Source: Lachnospiraceae bacterium UBA3689
GTDB lineage: Bacteria > Bacillota > Clostridia > Lachnospirales > Lachnospiraceae
Reading direction: 5' to 3'
Assembly: GCA_002371465.1 (NCBI GenBank)
Contig: DFIU01000010.1
Location: 177,512 to 241,511 of the forward strand
Length of the DNA: 64,000 bases
Part shown: positions 32,844 to 42,316 of the stretch, piece after piece
How positions within the stretch are numbered: position 1 is the first letter of the stretch
How the letters are laid out: each line of letters starts with the position of its first letter
Program-made: the position numbers and the translations under genes
The notes under the pieces: model-generated
Database searches by the model: none
Seen by the model: the letters and a program-made list of their open reading frames with translations, nothing else
Told to the model about the DNA's origin: nothing

Positions 32844-34049
32844 ATGAAGACAGCAGCAATCATCGGTGAATTTAATCCTTTCCACAACGGGCACAAGCTC
32901 ATTGCCGAAAAGGCGCGGGAGTTCGGGGCTGACCGGGTCATCGCCCTCATGAGCGGCGACTACGTCCAGCGCGGCGTTCCCGCCATTACCAACCGCCACG
33001 TCCGCGCCCGCATGGCTCTCTTGGGTGGGCTGGACGCGGTCCTGTCCTATCCGACCCGCTACGCGACTTCCTCGGCGGAGTCCTTTGCGGACCACGCTGT
33101 GCGAATGCTCAATCACCTGGGCTGTGTGGATATGCTGGTCTTTGGCAGTGAGAGCGGGGACCTGGATGCGCTGAGCCGCTGCGCGGACGCTTTGGTGAGC
33201 GAGTCGGATGAGTTTAAGGAGAAGCTGCGCCAGGGCTTAAAAGAGGGACTTTCCTTTCCCAAGGCGCGGGCGGAGGCTCTGCCGGAGTTCGCGGACCTCT
33301 TGAGAGAGCCCAACAACATCCTGGCGATCGAATATTTAAAGGCGCTGAAACGAACCAAGTCGACCATCGTTCCCTTTACCCAGAAACGAATCGGGCAGAG
33401 TCATATCGATGACAGCGTCCTGACCGAGCTTTCCTCCGCCTCGGCGGTCCGTAAGGCTCTGGCTCTGGGCAATAATTTTCCGGGTCTTGAGATCGCCCTG
33501 CCGCCCGAGAGCATCGACGCCCTTCGGGACGACATCGGGGTCTATGGGGTGACGACGGAAAATGACTATTCCCTGCTCCTCATCGATCGCCTCTGGAAAC
33601 TGGGTGAGCCCTTCCTTCTCAACTATTATCTGGAAATGACGGATGAACTGGCTCACACCATTGTCAAAAAGCGCAACACCTTTACCTCCTTTGATGATTT
33701 TGCGGACCGCTGCAAGTCGAAAAATATCACGCTGACCCACATTTACCGCGCCTTCCTCCATATCATTCTGGATATGAAGAAGGACGACCGGCTGGATGGG
33801 GACAACGCCTTCTATACCCGGATGATCGGCTTTAGGGAAGCTTCGACGGATGTGGTGTCTCTCATACAGAAGTCCTCCGATATCCCGGTCGTCATGAATC
33901 CTCCGGCAGAGGCGGACCGGCTTCGTCCCGACCAGCGCCGCCTCTTTGATGAGGAACAGCAGGTGACCAATCTCTATGAGAGCGTCAGGGCGCAGAAGTG
34001 GCACCAGCCGTTTGAAAATGTTTTCACAAAACCGATTGTGAAGGTCTAA
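32844..34049 (+). CDS. tmcAL: tRNA(Met) cytidine acetate ligase TmcAL
   Basis: The 401-residue nucleotidyltransferase-like enzyme makes N4-acetylcytidine at the wobble base of elongator tRNA-Met from acetate and ATP. The N-terminus GEFNPFHNGHKLI contains the HxGH nucleotide-binding motif, followed by ALMSGDYVQRGVPAI and the phosphate-binding FGSESGD near 99. SASAVRKAL near 200 fits the ligase group. Acetate is its substrate, and pta-ackA lies next to it, an arrangement common in Firmicutes. The start has AGCAGGAAGTTCGTTT upstream. Confidence 0.92.
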   Translation: MKTAAIIGEFNPFHNGHKLIAEKAREFGADRVIALMSGDYVQRGVPAITNRHVRARMALLGGLDAVLSYPTRYATSSAESFADHAVRMLNHLGCVDMLVFGSESGDLDALSRCADALVSESDEFKEKLRQGLKEGLSFPKARAEALPEFADLLREPNNILAIEYLKALKRTKSTIVPFTQKRIGQSHIDDSVLTELSSASAVRKALALGNNFPGLEIALPPESIDALRDDIGVYGVTTENDYSLLLIDRLWKLGEPFLLNYYLEMTDELAHTIVKKRNTFTSFDDFADRCKSKNITLTHIYRAFLHIILDMKKDDRLDGDNAFYTRMIGFREASTDVVSLIQKSSDIPVVMNPPAEADRLRPDQRRLFDEEQQVTNLYESVRAQKWHQPFENVFTKPIVKV

Positions 34050-34054
34050 AAGAC

Positions 34055-34084
34055 TTGTACCACCGTCGGGGAAAGAGCTATAAT
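34055..34084 (+). promoter_or_regulatory. Promoter of pta
   Basis: TTGTAC (34055-34060), an 18-bp spacer and a perfect TATAAT (34079-34084) lie 39 bp before pta. Confidence 0.55.
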
Positions 34085-34122
34085 AAAAGGAGCTTGTATA
34101 CACGAAAGGAGCATGCAGTCAG

Positions 34123-35118
34123 ATGTCTTTTATTGATGAGATGAAGGCGAAGGCTAAGGCAGACAAGAAAACAATCGTCCTGCCGGAGTCTATGGACAAG
34201 AGAACCTATGAAGCAGCAGTTAAGGTGAACAAAGAGGGGATCGCCAATGTGGTCCTGATCGGCACCCCGGAAGAGATCGAGGCAAACGGAGCGGGCTATG
34301 ACCTGACCGGAATCAAGATCGTCGATCCCTACACGGATCCCAACAAGCAGAAATATATCGATAAATTTGTAGAACTTCGCGCCAAGAAGGGCGTCACTCC
34401 GGAAGCGGCGAAAGAGCAGATGGAGAAGGACTATATGTACTACGCCTGCCTCATGTGCAAGTGCGGGGACGCCGACGGCGTCGTATCCGGTGCCTGCCAT
34501 TCCACGGGCAATACCATTCGGCCGGCTCTGCAGCTTCTTAAGACCAAGCCGGGCGTCCACAGCGTCTCCGGTTTCTTCGTTGTAGAAGTTCCGGACTGCG
34601 ACCTGGGCGATGGCGGCAAGTTCGTCTTTGCCGACTGTGCCGTCAATGTGGACTTTGATTCCGCCAAACTCGCGGAGATCGCAGGCGAGTCCGCGGCTTC
34701 CTTCAGGCAGTTCATCGGGGATGAGCCCCTGGTTGCCATGCTGTCCTACTCAACCAAGGGATCTGCCAAGCATGACGACGTCACCAAGGTTTCGGAAGCG
34801 GTCAAGATCGCTCATGAGACCTATCCGGATGTCAAGCTGGACGGCGAACTTCAGCTCGACGCGGCTTTGGTTCCGGAAGTTGCCGCTTTAAAGGCTCCGG
34901 GCAGCGAGGTTGCAGGTCACGCCAACACTCTGGTCTTCCCGTCTCTGGAAGCCGGCAATATCGGCTATAAGCTGGTTCAGCGTCTGGCAAAGGCAAACGC
35001 CTACGGTCCGGTTCTGCAGGGTCTTGCTATGCCGGTCAACGACCTGTCCCGCGGCTGCTATGCCAATGATATCGTCGGCGTCGTCGCCATGACAGCCGTT
35101 CAGGCGCAGCAGCAGTAA
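34123..35118 (+). CDS. pta: Phosphate acetyltransferase Pta
   Basis: The 331-residue short-form enzyme interconverts acetyl-CoA and acetyl phosphate. It shows ESMDKRTYEAA near 20, CKCGDADGVVSGACHSTGNT near 107-126 and SYSTKGSAKHDDVTKV near 208, all typical of the family. With ackA it forms the ATP-yielding acetate branch of fermentation. The AGGAGCATGCAGTCAG leader provides the ribosome binding site. Confidence 0.96.
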   Translation: MSFIDEMKAKAKADKKTIVLPESMDKRTYEAAVKVNKEGIANVVLIGTPEEIEANGAGYDLTGIKIVDPYTDPNKQKYIDKFVELRAKKGVTPEAAKEQMEKDYMYYACLMCKCGDADGVVSGACHSTGNTIRPALQLLKTKPGVHSVSGFFVVEVPDCDLGDGGKFVFADCAVNVDFDSAKLAEIAGESAASFRQFIGDEPLVAMLSYSTKGSAKHDDVTKVSEAVKIAHETYPDVKLDGELQLDAALVPEVAALKAPGSEVAGHANTLVFPSLEAGNIGYKLVQRLAKANAYGPVLQGLAMPVNDLSRGCYANDIVGVVAMTAVQAQQQ

Positions 35119-35130
35119 GAAGATAAGTGG

Positions 35131-35163
35131 AAGAGCCATGCGGATCTTACGGGCATGGCTCTT
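35131..35163 (+). terminator. Hairpin between pta and ackA
   Basis: The 10-bp perfect arms AAGAGCCATG/CATGGCTCTT are followed by CTTATG, not a strong T run. It may be a partial terminator or an RNA processing/stability site that sets the pta:ackA ratio. Confidence 0.55.
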
Positions 35164-35214
35164 CTTATGTAAGAGTTGAGGATAAGTTCCTTGAGGAAAT
35201 GAGGTAGGAGTAAA

Positions 35215-36414
35215 ATGAAAGTACTGGTTATTAACGCCGGAAGTTCTTCCCTGAAATATCAGCTGATCGATATGGACCATGAATCAGTCATCGCCAAGGG
35301 TCTCTGCGAGCGAATCGGAATTGACGGATCCAAGCATACCTATAAGACGCCCGGCAGAGAAGATTATGTGGAGGAAGCTCCCATGCCGACCCATCAGCAG
35401 GCAATCGCCCTGGTCTTAAAGGCACTGGTCGATCCGGACCATGGCGTCGTATCGAACATCAACGATATCGACGCGGTCGGTCACCGGGTTCTGCACGGAG
35501 GTTCCACCTATACCCAGTCCATCGTTGTCGATGAGGATGTTAAGAAGGTGATCCGGGAATGCTTTGACTTGGGACCCCTGCACAATCCCGCCAACCTGAT
35601 GGGCATTGAGGCATGCGAGGCTAATATGCCGGGCACGCCTAACGTAGCGGTCTTCGATACCTCCTTTGGCATGGGCATGGAGCCCTACGCTTACCGCTAC
35701 GCCATCCCGGAGGAATACTATACCAAGTATCAGCTCCGCCGCTACGGCTTCCATGGAACCAGCCACAACTTTGTCTCCCATGAGACCATCTCTTACGGCA
35801 AGCTGCCGGAGGGTCACCGCCGGGTCATCGTCTGCCACCTGGGCAACGGATCTTCGATTTCGGCTTCCGTCGACGGCAAGTGTCTGGAGACTTCCATGGG
35901 TCTTACCCCGCTGGAGGGGCTGGTCATGGGAACACGGTCCGGTTCTTTGGATCCGGCTGTCGTTCAGTTCATCTGCGACCATGAGAACATGTCCGTCGAT
36001 GACTGCCTGACCATGCTCAACAAGAAGTCCGGCGTTCTGGCTCTGTCCGGCAATAAGTCCAGCGACTTCCGGGACCTGCGCCAGGGAGAACTGGATGGGG
36101 ATGAACGGTGCCAGCTGGCTCTGGAATCCTTCCGTCACCATGCCATCATGACCATCGGCGGCTATATCTCCGCTATGGGCGGCGTCGATGCCATCACCTT
36201 CACGGCGGGGATCGGAGAAAATGACGGCGATATGAGAGAGAAGATCATGAAGCACTTTGCTTACATGGGCATCAAGATCGACGAGGAGAAGAACCAGGTC
36301 CGGGGGGAGAAGATGGAGATTTCCACTCCGGATTCCACCGTCCGCGTCTTTGTCATCCCGACTAATGAGGAACTGGCGATTGCCCGGGATACCGTCAGAC
36401 TGGTGACCAGGTAA
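35215..36414 (+). CDS. ackA: Acetate kinase AckA
   Basis: The 399-residue ASKHA kinase makes ATP and acetate from acetyl phosphate. Landmarks are VLVINAGSSSLKYQL at the N-terminus, GHRVLHGG near 86, GPLHNPANL near 121, YGFHGTSHNFV near 179, GNGSSISA near 211 and GIGEND near 332. The loop after the catalytic VFDT reads SFGMGM where many enzymes have AFHQTM; this may be a lineage variant. It starts behind GAGGTAGGAGTAAA, 96 bp after pta with a hairpin between. Confidence 0.96.
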   Translation: MKVLVINAGSSSLKYQLIDMDHESVIAKGLCERIGIDGSKHTYKTPGREDYVEEAPMPTHQQAIALVLKALVDPDHGVVSNINDIDAVGHRVLHGGSTYTQSIVVDEDVKKVIRECFDLGPLHNPANLMGIEACEANMPGTPNVAVFDTSFGMGMEPYAYRYAIPEEYYTKYQLRRYGFHGTSHNFVSHETISYGKLPEGHRRVIVCHLGNGSSISASVDGKCLETSMGLTPLEGLVMGTRSGSLDPAVVQFICDHENMSVDDCLTMLNKKSGVLALSGNKSSDFRDLRQGELDGDERCQLALESFRHHAIMTIGGYISAMGGVDAITFTAGIGENDGDMREKIMKHFAYMGIKIDEEKNQVRGEKMEISTPDSTVRVFVIPTNEELAIARDTVRLVTR

Positions 36415-36457
36415 GGCTTGATCCGGCAGGAAAATGCAAGGTTTTACAAGATTGTAG

Positions 36458-36487
36458 TTGACAAAGGGGAAATCCTGTCTGTATAAT
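36458..36487 (+). promoter_or_regulatory. Promoter of rpmF
   Basis: A consensus TTGACA (36458-36463) and a consensus TATAAT (36482-36487) are separated by 18 bp. This is the strongest promoter seen in the window, as expected for a ribosomal protein gene. Confidence 0.85.
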
Positions 36488-36515
36488 AACATTCGTGCGT
36501 TAAGGAGGTGTTAGC

Positions 36516-36701
36516 ATGTCCATTTGTCCGAAGAACAAACATAGTCGTGCACGGCGTGACAAGACAAGAGCGCATTGGAAGATGAGCGCATCTGCCCTTG
36601 TCAAGTGCCCGAAGTGCGGAGCATTAATGATGCCGCACAGAGTCTGCAAGAGCTGTGGCACTTACAACAAGCGTGAGATTGTCAAGCAGGATGCAGATTG
36701 A
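36516..36701 (+). CDS. rpmF: 50S ribosomal protein L32
   Basis: The 61-residue protein has the L32 start SICPKNKHSRARRDKTRAHW and a four-cysteine zinc ribbon (CPKCG near 35, CKSCG near 48). The DUF177/YceD gene that normally precedes rpmF is absent here. It starts behind AAGGAGGTGTTAGC. Lipid synthesis genes follow after an intrinsic terminator, the widespread rpmF-plsX arrangement. Confidence 0.97.
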   Translation: MSICPKNKHSRARRDKTRAHWKMSASALVKCPKCGALMMPHRVCKSCGTYNKREIVKQDAD

Positions 36702-36737
36702 TTTTAGTTTTTGAATCAACATAAGTTCAGCAAGCCG

Positions 36738-36772
36738 AAAAGCTGCCGCCGATCTTCGGCGGCAGCTTTTTT
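36738..36772 (+). terminator. Strong intrinsic terminator directly before plsX
   Basis: The arms AAAAGCTGCCGCCGA/TCGGCGGCAGCTTTT with a three-base loop run into TTTTTT. The plsX ribosome binding site AGGAG begins immediately after. No promoter is visible between hairpin and plsX, so plsX expression must depend on read-through. Confidence 0.88.
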
Positions 36773-36783
36773 AGGAGAAAAAT

Positions 36784-37836
36784 ATGGAAAATCTCAGAAT
36801 TGCCCTCGATGCAATGGGCGGCGACCACGCGCCGGAGGCGACCGTTCAGGGCGCGGTGGAGGCGCTGAAGGAACATGAAGATCTTAAGATTACCCTTTTG
36901 GGGGATGAAGACCGGATTCGGTCGGTTTTAAAGGAAAGGACCTATCCGGCTGACCGGCTGAGCCTGGTTCCCTGCAGTGAGACCATCGATATGGCAGAGC
37001 CTCCCGTCGCGGCAATCCAGAAGAAGAAGGATTCCTCCATTGTCCGCGGCATGCGGATGGTGAGGTCCGGCGAGGCGGACGCCTTCGTCTCCGCCGGCAG
37101 TACCGGAGCGGTCTTAGTCGGCGGGCAGGTCCTGGTCGGAAGACTCAAGGGAGTGGAACGCCCTCCCCTGGGCGCCCTGATTCCGACTAAGAACGGCATG
37201 TCCCTTCTGGTGGACTGCGGTGCCAATGTCGACGCCCGGCCCAGCTGGCTGGTGCAGTTCGCAGAGATGGGGTCCATTTATATTCAGAAGGTCTTAAAGA
37301 AGGACCGGCCGACCGTCGGCATCCTTAATATCGGAGCCGAGGAGGAGAAGGGCAATTCCCTGGTCAAGGAGACCTTCCCTCTTCTAAAGGCAGATCAAAA
37401 CATCAATTTCATTGGTTCCGTTGAGGCGAGGGATGTGCCCCTGGGGCTGGCGGACGTCATCGTGACGGATGCCTTCAGCGGAAATATCGTCCTGAAGATG
37501 TATGAGGGGACGGCAAAGATGCTGGTGGGAGAAGTGAAGCGGGGGCTCATGAGTTCCCTTCTGGGCAAGATCGGCGCCGCCCTCGCCATCGGACCGCTCA
37601 AGAAATCCCTTAAAAAGTTTGACTCGAAAAAATACGGGGGAGCCCCCCTCTTAGGTCTCCGCGGGCTGGTGGTCAAAGCCCACGGCAGCTCCGACGCGAC
37701 TGCCATCCGGGTTGCCCTGAATCAGTGCGTCGATTTTTATCGGGAAGATGTCAACGGCCTCATTAAAGAGCGGATGGAAGAGGCGGCTAAGCAAAAGCGG
37801 GAACTGAGGAGCCGGGAGAGCGGGCAGGATTCGTAA
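36784..37836 (+). CDS. plsX: Phosphate acyltransferase PlsX
   Basis: The 350-residue enzyme converts acyl-ACP to acyl phosphate, the first step of phospholipid synthesis in most Gram-positives. It begins with RIALDAMGGDHAPEA and contains SAGSTGAVLVGG near 100, LVDCGANVDARP near 139, VTDAFSGNIVLKMYEG near 225 and a late VVKAHGSSDATAI. Its stop overlaps the start of the acyl carrier protein gene, its substrate carrier. Confidence 0.96.
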   Translation: MENLRIALDAMGGDHAPEATVQGAVEALKEHEDLKITLLGDEDRIRSVLKERTYPADRLSLVPCSETIDMAEPPVAAIQKKKDSSIVRGMRMVRSGEADAFVSAGSTGAVLVGGQVLVGRLKGVERPPLGALIPTKNGMSLLVDCGANVDARPSWLVQFAEMGSIYIQKVLKKDRPTVGILNIGAEEEKGNSLVKETFPLLKADQNINFIGSVEARDVPLGLADVIVTDAFSGNIVLKMYEGTAKMLVGEVKRGLMSSLLGKIGAALAIGPLKKSLKKFDSKKYGGAPLLGLRGLVVKAHGSSDATAIRVALNQCVDFYREDVNGLIKERMEEAAKQKRELRSRESGQDS

Positions 37837-38069
37837 TGTTGGAATTTGAAGAGTTTCAAAAAATTGTGGCAGAGGTACTGGGAGTCAGTCCCAAGTCCGT
37901 TTCGAGGAGATCCACCTTTCTTGACGATCTAGGGGCTGATTCCCTTCAGATGTTTGAGATTATGACCAGGGCATGCGAACTTTTTCAAACTGAGGCCGAT
38001 GAGGGGGAATTTTTAACGGCGTCAACGGTTGACGAGGCGTTTCGCTGCCTGACAGAGAGTAAGCTATGA
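37836..38069 (+). CDS. acpP: Acyl carrier protein
   Basis: The 77-residue ACP carries the phosphopantetheine serine in GADSLQMFEI near residue 36. Helix II and the C-terminal part are less acidic and more divergent than in typical ACPs: the usual acidic residue after DSL is Gln, and two Cys occur. It may be a specialised carrier for the local PlsX, or the cell may have another main ACP at its fatty-acid genes. It overlaps plsX by 1 bp and rnc by 4 bp. Confidence 0.88.
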   Translation: MLEFEEFQKIVAEVLGVSPKSVSRRSTFLDDLGADSLQMFEIMTRACELFQTEADEGEFLTASTVDEAFRCLTESKL

Positions 38070-38737
38070 GTGAAAAATTAGAGCAAGCAATCGAATATCG
38101 GTTTCACAACCGGGACCTGTTACTGACGGCTGTGACCCACACCTCCTATGCCAACGAGCATCGAAAAGAAGGCTGCCGCCACAATGAGAGACTGGAGTTT
38201 CTGGGGGATGCGGTTCTGGAAATCATCAGCTCCGAATACCTCTTTTTGAAGTACCCGGATAAGGAGGAAGGGGAGCTTTCCAAGATAAGAGCCAGTATGG
38301 TCTGCGAGCCCTCCCTCGCCAAGTGCGCCCGCGATCTGGGTCTGCCCCGCTACCTGCGCCTGGGTAAGGGGGAGGATCGGATGGGAGGCCGCAGGAAGGA
38401 CTCCATCACGTCGGACGCGACCGAGGCGGTGATCGGTGCCATCTACCTGGACGGTGGTTTTGAAGAGGCAAAAAAGTTTGTGATGAAGCATATCCTGCTC
38501 GATTTACAGGAGGAGGACCTCTTTGTCGATGATAAGACCCGGCTGCAGGAGCTGATCCAGGAACAAAATACCCGGGTCGAGTATAAGCTGCTGGCAGAAG
38601 AGGGACCGGACCACAACAAGACCTTCCGCTGCGCCGCTGTCGTCGACGGAAAGACCATCGGAATCGGAAGCGGCAGGACCAAGAAGGCGGCGGAACAGAG
38701 CGCGGCTCTTGAGGCGCTCCAACAATTCAAACGATAA
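38066..38737 (+). CDS. rnc: Ribonuclease III
   Basis: The 223-residue double-strand RNA endonuclease has the catalytic motif NERLEFLGDAVLEII near 38-52, the second acidic site DATEAVIGAIYLDGGF near 112, and a C-terminal double-stranded RNA-binding domain (about 150-223) ending in GSGRTKKAAEQSAALEAL. It processes rRNA and mRNA. It lies between acpP and smc in the standard Firmicutes order. Confidence 0.97.
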   Translation: MSEKLEQAIEYRFHNRDLLLTAVTHTSYANEHRKEGCRHNERLEFLGDAVLEIISSEYLFLKYPDKEEGELSKIRASMVCEPSLAKCARDLGLPRYLRLGKGEDRMGGRRKDSITSDATEAVIGAIYLDGGFEEAKKFVMKHILLDLQEEDLFVDDKTRLQELIQEQNTRVEYKLLAEEGPDHNKTFRCAAVVDGKTIGIGSGRTKKAAEQSAALEALQQFKR

Positions 38738-38746
38738 AGGACGCAA

Positions 38747-41700
38747 ATGTATTTAAAATCAATCGAGGTACAGGGATTTAAATCCTTTGCAAATAAACTG
38801 GTCTTTGAATTTCATCAGGGCATCACCGGCATTGTGGGCCCCAACGGGAGCGGGAAATCCAACGTCGCGGACGCGGTCCGCTGGGTTTTGGGAGAGCAGA
38901 GCGCCAAATCCCTCCGCTCGGGAAATATGCAGGACGTCATCTTTGCCGGGACGGAGACCAGAAAGCCCATGAGCTTCGCTTCGGTCTCCATCACCTTTGA
39001 CAACGAGGACCACAAGCTGCCGGTCGACTATTCCGAAGTGACCGTCAGCCGCCGGCTCTACCGGTCGGGGGAGAGCGAATATCTGCTCAACAAGGTTCCG
39101 GTCCGCCTAAAGGAGATCAAGGACATTTTCTACGATACCGGTATCGGCAAAGAGGGTTATTCCATCATCGGTCAGGGCCAGGTCGAGCGGATCTTAAGCG
39201 GGAAGCCGGAGGAACGGCGCCAGCTCTTTGACGAGGCAGCTGGTATCGTCAAGTTTAAAAAACGCAAGGCGGAGACCCAGAAGAAGCTGGCGGATGAGCA
39301 CCAGAACCTCCTTCGGGTCAACGACATTTTAAGCGAACTTTCCTCCCAGCTGGAGCCCTTAAAGAAGCAGTCCGCTTCTGCCCGTATCTACCTGGATTCC
39401 AAAGAAAAACTGAAAAACCTGGATATGAACCTCTTTCAGCTGGAAGAGGCCCATATCGACAGGCAGCTAAAGGAGATTGCCGAACGGTCGGAGATCGCGG
39501 ACAACGATACTAGGGAGACCCGCGCCCAGTTTGAAAAGACCCGGGCGGAGTACGAGCAGGTCGAACAGGACCTCGATGAGATCGACCGCAAGATGGCGAA
39601 TCTTAAGGAGGAGTCCTCGAAAAATGCCGTCATCCGCCAGCAGTTGCAGGGGCAGATCGACCTTTTAAACGAGCAGATCGCCTCCCTCAAACGCTCTTTG
39701 GACCAGTTCGGGGCAAGAAACGGCCAGATCGAAAGCGAACTTGAGGCAAAAAAAGAAGAACTGGACAAGCTGACTGCTGACTACGAAAAGGCGGACCGGG
39801 AATTCCAGACAATTTCGGACCAGGAAGGGCAGGAAAGCAGCCGCCTGCAGGAGATCGAGCGGGACTTAAGCGATACGCTCGGTCAGATCGACCGGGCAAA
39901 AAATGATGTCATCGGCATGCTGAACAGCCGGGCTTCGGTCAAAGGCAAGATTCAGCGTTACGACACCATGCTGGAGCAGATGGGCATCCGCCAGTCTGAA
40001 ATCGGTGGTCGGCTCCTTCGGATGAAGGAAAATGAAAATTCTGCCTCCGCCGAATCGGATCAGTTCGATACGGAGCTGAAGAAACTGGAGGATTCCCACC
40101 GGGACCTGCAGCAGCAGTACGACCAGGTCAGCCGCAAGGCGGAGACCCTCCAAAAGGAGCTTGCCCGCATGAACGCTGACCTTGAAGCAAGCCAGTCCGC
40201 CTTCCACCGGGATTCGTCCAGGCTGGAGGCCTTAAGCGCCATGGCGGAGCGGTTCGAGGGCTACAGCCTGGGCATCCGCAAGGTCATGGAGCAAAAGGGA
40301 CGCAATCCCGGCATCAAGGGGGTCGTCGCGGACCTGATCGATGTCCCCGCCAGGTATGAGCAGGCGATTGAGATCGCCCTGGGCGGCAGCGTCCGCAATA
40401 TTGTGACGGACAATGAATCGACCGCCAAATACCTGATCGAGTACCTGAAATCCAACCGCTTCGGTCGGGTGACCTTCCTGCCCCTCACCTCCATCCGAGG
40501 AAGGTCCTTTAACAATCAGGAGATTCTAAGGGAGCAGGGCGTCATCGGTCGTGCCTCCGACCTGGTGGAGACCGATTCCATTTACGACCAGCTTAAGGAA
40601 TACCTGCTGGGCCGCATCGTCGTCGTGGAAAAGATCGACGACGCCATCCGCTTGGGCAGAAAGTACCACCACAGCGTTTATATGGTCACCCTCCAAGGCG
40701 AATCCTTCGCACCGGGCGGGTCCATGACCGGCGGTTCCTTTAAAAATTCCGAAAATCTGATCGGCAGAAAGCGGGAAATCGAAGAGCTGACCGACCGGGT
40801 CAAAAACCATAAGGACAGGCAGGAGAGCTTAAGGCAGGACCTGGAGCAGAAGCGGTCGGAGCGTAACGTCTGCCGGGAACGGCTGACCGCTTTAAATGAT
40901 GAGCTCCAGAAGATTAGGCTTAAGGCAAATACGGTCTCCATGTCCAAAAAACAGGCGGATGAACAGCTGCGCCTAGGTAAGATCAATCGGAACGCCCTGG
41001 AGAAGGAGCATGCGGATATCGTCCGGCAGATGCAGGAGGTTCGGGAGAAGTGCAGCGATATCACCCGGTCCCTGTCCGAATCCGAAGAGGCGGAAGAGGA
41101 GATCAAGAAGAAAACGTCCGACCTGCAGAGCCGAAGCGAGGAGCTTCAGAAGGAGCGGGAGAGGCAGGCGGACCGGCTGGAGCAGGTCCATGTCAGATAC
41201 GCCTCTTTGGAGCAGAAGACTGCCTTTCAAAAAAGCTCTCTGGACCGGCTTAAGCAGGAGATCCAGAGCCTTAAGGATGAAAAGACCGCCATTGCGGAAC
41301 AGGTTTCCGGCAGTCGTGGCGAGGAAGAAAGTAAGAAGAGGCAGATCGGAGAGATCGGACTGACCATCAAAGAGGGAGAGGCGAAATCCCGGTTAAATGA
41401 GGAAGAGGAAGAGACCCTGACCAGGGAGAAAAAGAGACTCTCTGAAAATCATAAGGACTTCTTTGACAAGCGGGACGGGCTTTCGGAGCGGCTGAGTCAG
41501 CTGGACCGGGAGACCTTCCGATTAAATTCTCAGAAGGAACGCTTAGAAGAAGCCCGCGACCAGGGTGTCTCCTACGTCTGGGATGAATATGAGATGACGC
41601 CCAGCGAGGTAAGAGCTTTTATGGTGACGGATTTTCGGGAGGACCGGCAGGCGGTCAAAAAAGATATCAACAAATTAAAGGACCAGATCCGCAAGCTGGG

Positions 41701-42307
41701 CTCTGTCAATGTCAACGCCATCGAAGAGTACAAGAGCCTTTTGGAGCGCCACACCTTCCTGACCGCCCAGCACGACGACCTGATCGAGTCAGAGGCGACC
41801 TTAAACGGCATTATCGACGAGCTGGATAAGGGGATGCGGAAGCAGTTCCATGAGAAATTTGCCGCCATCCAGACGGAATTTGACAAGTCCTTCAAGGACC
41901 TGTTCGGAGGCGGTCGGGGGCTTTTGACCGTCGATCCCGATGCTGACATCCTGGAGGCGGACATCAGCATCACCGCCCATCCGCCGGGCAAGAAGCTGCA
42001 GAATATGATGCAGCTATCCGGTGGGGAAAAGGCGCTGACGGCGATCGCCCTCCTCTTCGCGATTCAGAACTTAAAGCCGTCGCCCTTTTGCCTTTTGGAT
42101 GAGATTGAGGCGGCGCTCGACGACAGCAATGTGTCCCGCTACGCCCAGTATCTCCACAAGTTGACAAAGAATACGCAGTTTATTATCATTACTCACAGAC
42201 GCGGCACTATGACCGCGGCGGACCGGCTGTATGGAATCACCATGCAGGAGAAGGGCATTTCTACCCTGGTATCGGTCAACCTGATTGAGGACAGTCTCTC
42301 CAAATAA
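38747..42307 (+). CDS. smc: Chromosome segregation protein SMC
   Basis: The 1186-residue protein forms the condensin core that compacts and segregates the chromosome. It has the Walker A loop GPNGSGKS (31-38), an N-terminal coiled coil (about 170-500), a glycine-rich hinge (about 510-680), a returning coiled coil, the ABC signature LSGGEKALTAIALL near 1088 and Walker B FCLLDEIEAALDDSNV near 1112. Its length is normal for the family. FtsY follows 9 bp downstream. Confidence 0.97.
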   Translation: MYLKSIEVQGFKSFANKLVFEFHQGITGIVGPNGSGKSNVADAVRWVLGEQSAKSLRSGNMQDVIFAGTETRKPMSFASVSITFDNEDHKLPVDYSEVTVSRRLYRSGESEYLLNKVPVRLKEIKDIFYDTGIGKEGYSIIGQGQVERILSGKPEERRQLFDEAAGIVKFKKRKAETQKKLADEHQNLLRVNDILSELSSQLEPLKKQSASARIYLDSKEKLKNLDMNLFQLEEAHIDRQLKEIAERSEIADNDTRETRAQFEKTRAEYEQVEQDLDEIDRKMANLKEESSKNAVIRQQLQGQIDLLNEQIASLKRSLDQFGARNGQIESELEAKKEELDKLTADYEKADREFQTISDQEGQESSRLQEIERDLSDTLGQIDRAKNDVIGMLNSRASVKGKIQRYDTMLEQMGIRQSEIGGRLLRMKENENSASAESDQFDTELKKLEDSHRDLQQQYDQVSRKAETLQKELARMNADLEASQSAFHRDSSRLEALSAMAERFEGYSLGIRKVMEQKGRNPGIKGVVADLIDVPARYEQAIEIALGGSVRNIVTDNESTAKYLIEYLKSNRFGRVTFLPLTSIRGRSFNNQEILREQGVIGRASDLVETDSIYDQLKEYLLGRIVVVEKIDDAIRLGRKYHHSVYMVTLQGESFAPGGSMTGGSFKNSENLIGRKREIEELTDRVKNHKDRQESLRQDLEQKRSERNVCRERLTALNDELQKIRLKANTVSMSKKQADEQLRLGKINRNALEKEHADIVRQMQEVREKCSDITRSLSESEEAEEEIKKKTSDLQSRSEELQKERERQADRLEQVHVRYASLEQKTAFQKSSLDRLKQEIQSLKDEKTAIAEQVSGSRGEEESKKRQIGEIGLTIKEGEAKSRLNEEEEETLTREKKRLSENHKDFFDKRDGLSERLSQLDRETFRLNSQKERLEEARDQGVSYVWDEYEMTPSEVRAFMVTDFREDRQAVKKDINKLKDQIRKLGSVNVNAIEEYKSLLERHTFLTAQHDDLIESEATLNGIIDELDKGMRKQFHEKFAAIQTEFDKSFKDLFGGGRGLLTVDPDADILEADISITAHPPGKKLQNMMQLSGGEKALTAIALLFAIQNLKPSPFCLLDEIEAALDDSNVSRYAQYLHKLTKNTQFIIITHRRGTMTAADRLYGITMQEKGISTLVSVNLIEDSLSK

Positions 42308-42316
42308 GGAGGAGTT

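Noticed and set aside
35686..35703. AckA loop SFGMGM as evidence of inactivity
   Set aside because: The residues known to bind substrate and nucleotide remain in place, and this loop varies among clostridial acetate kinases as far as I can recall.
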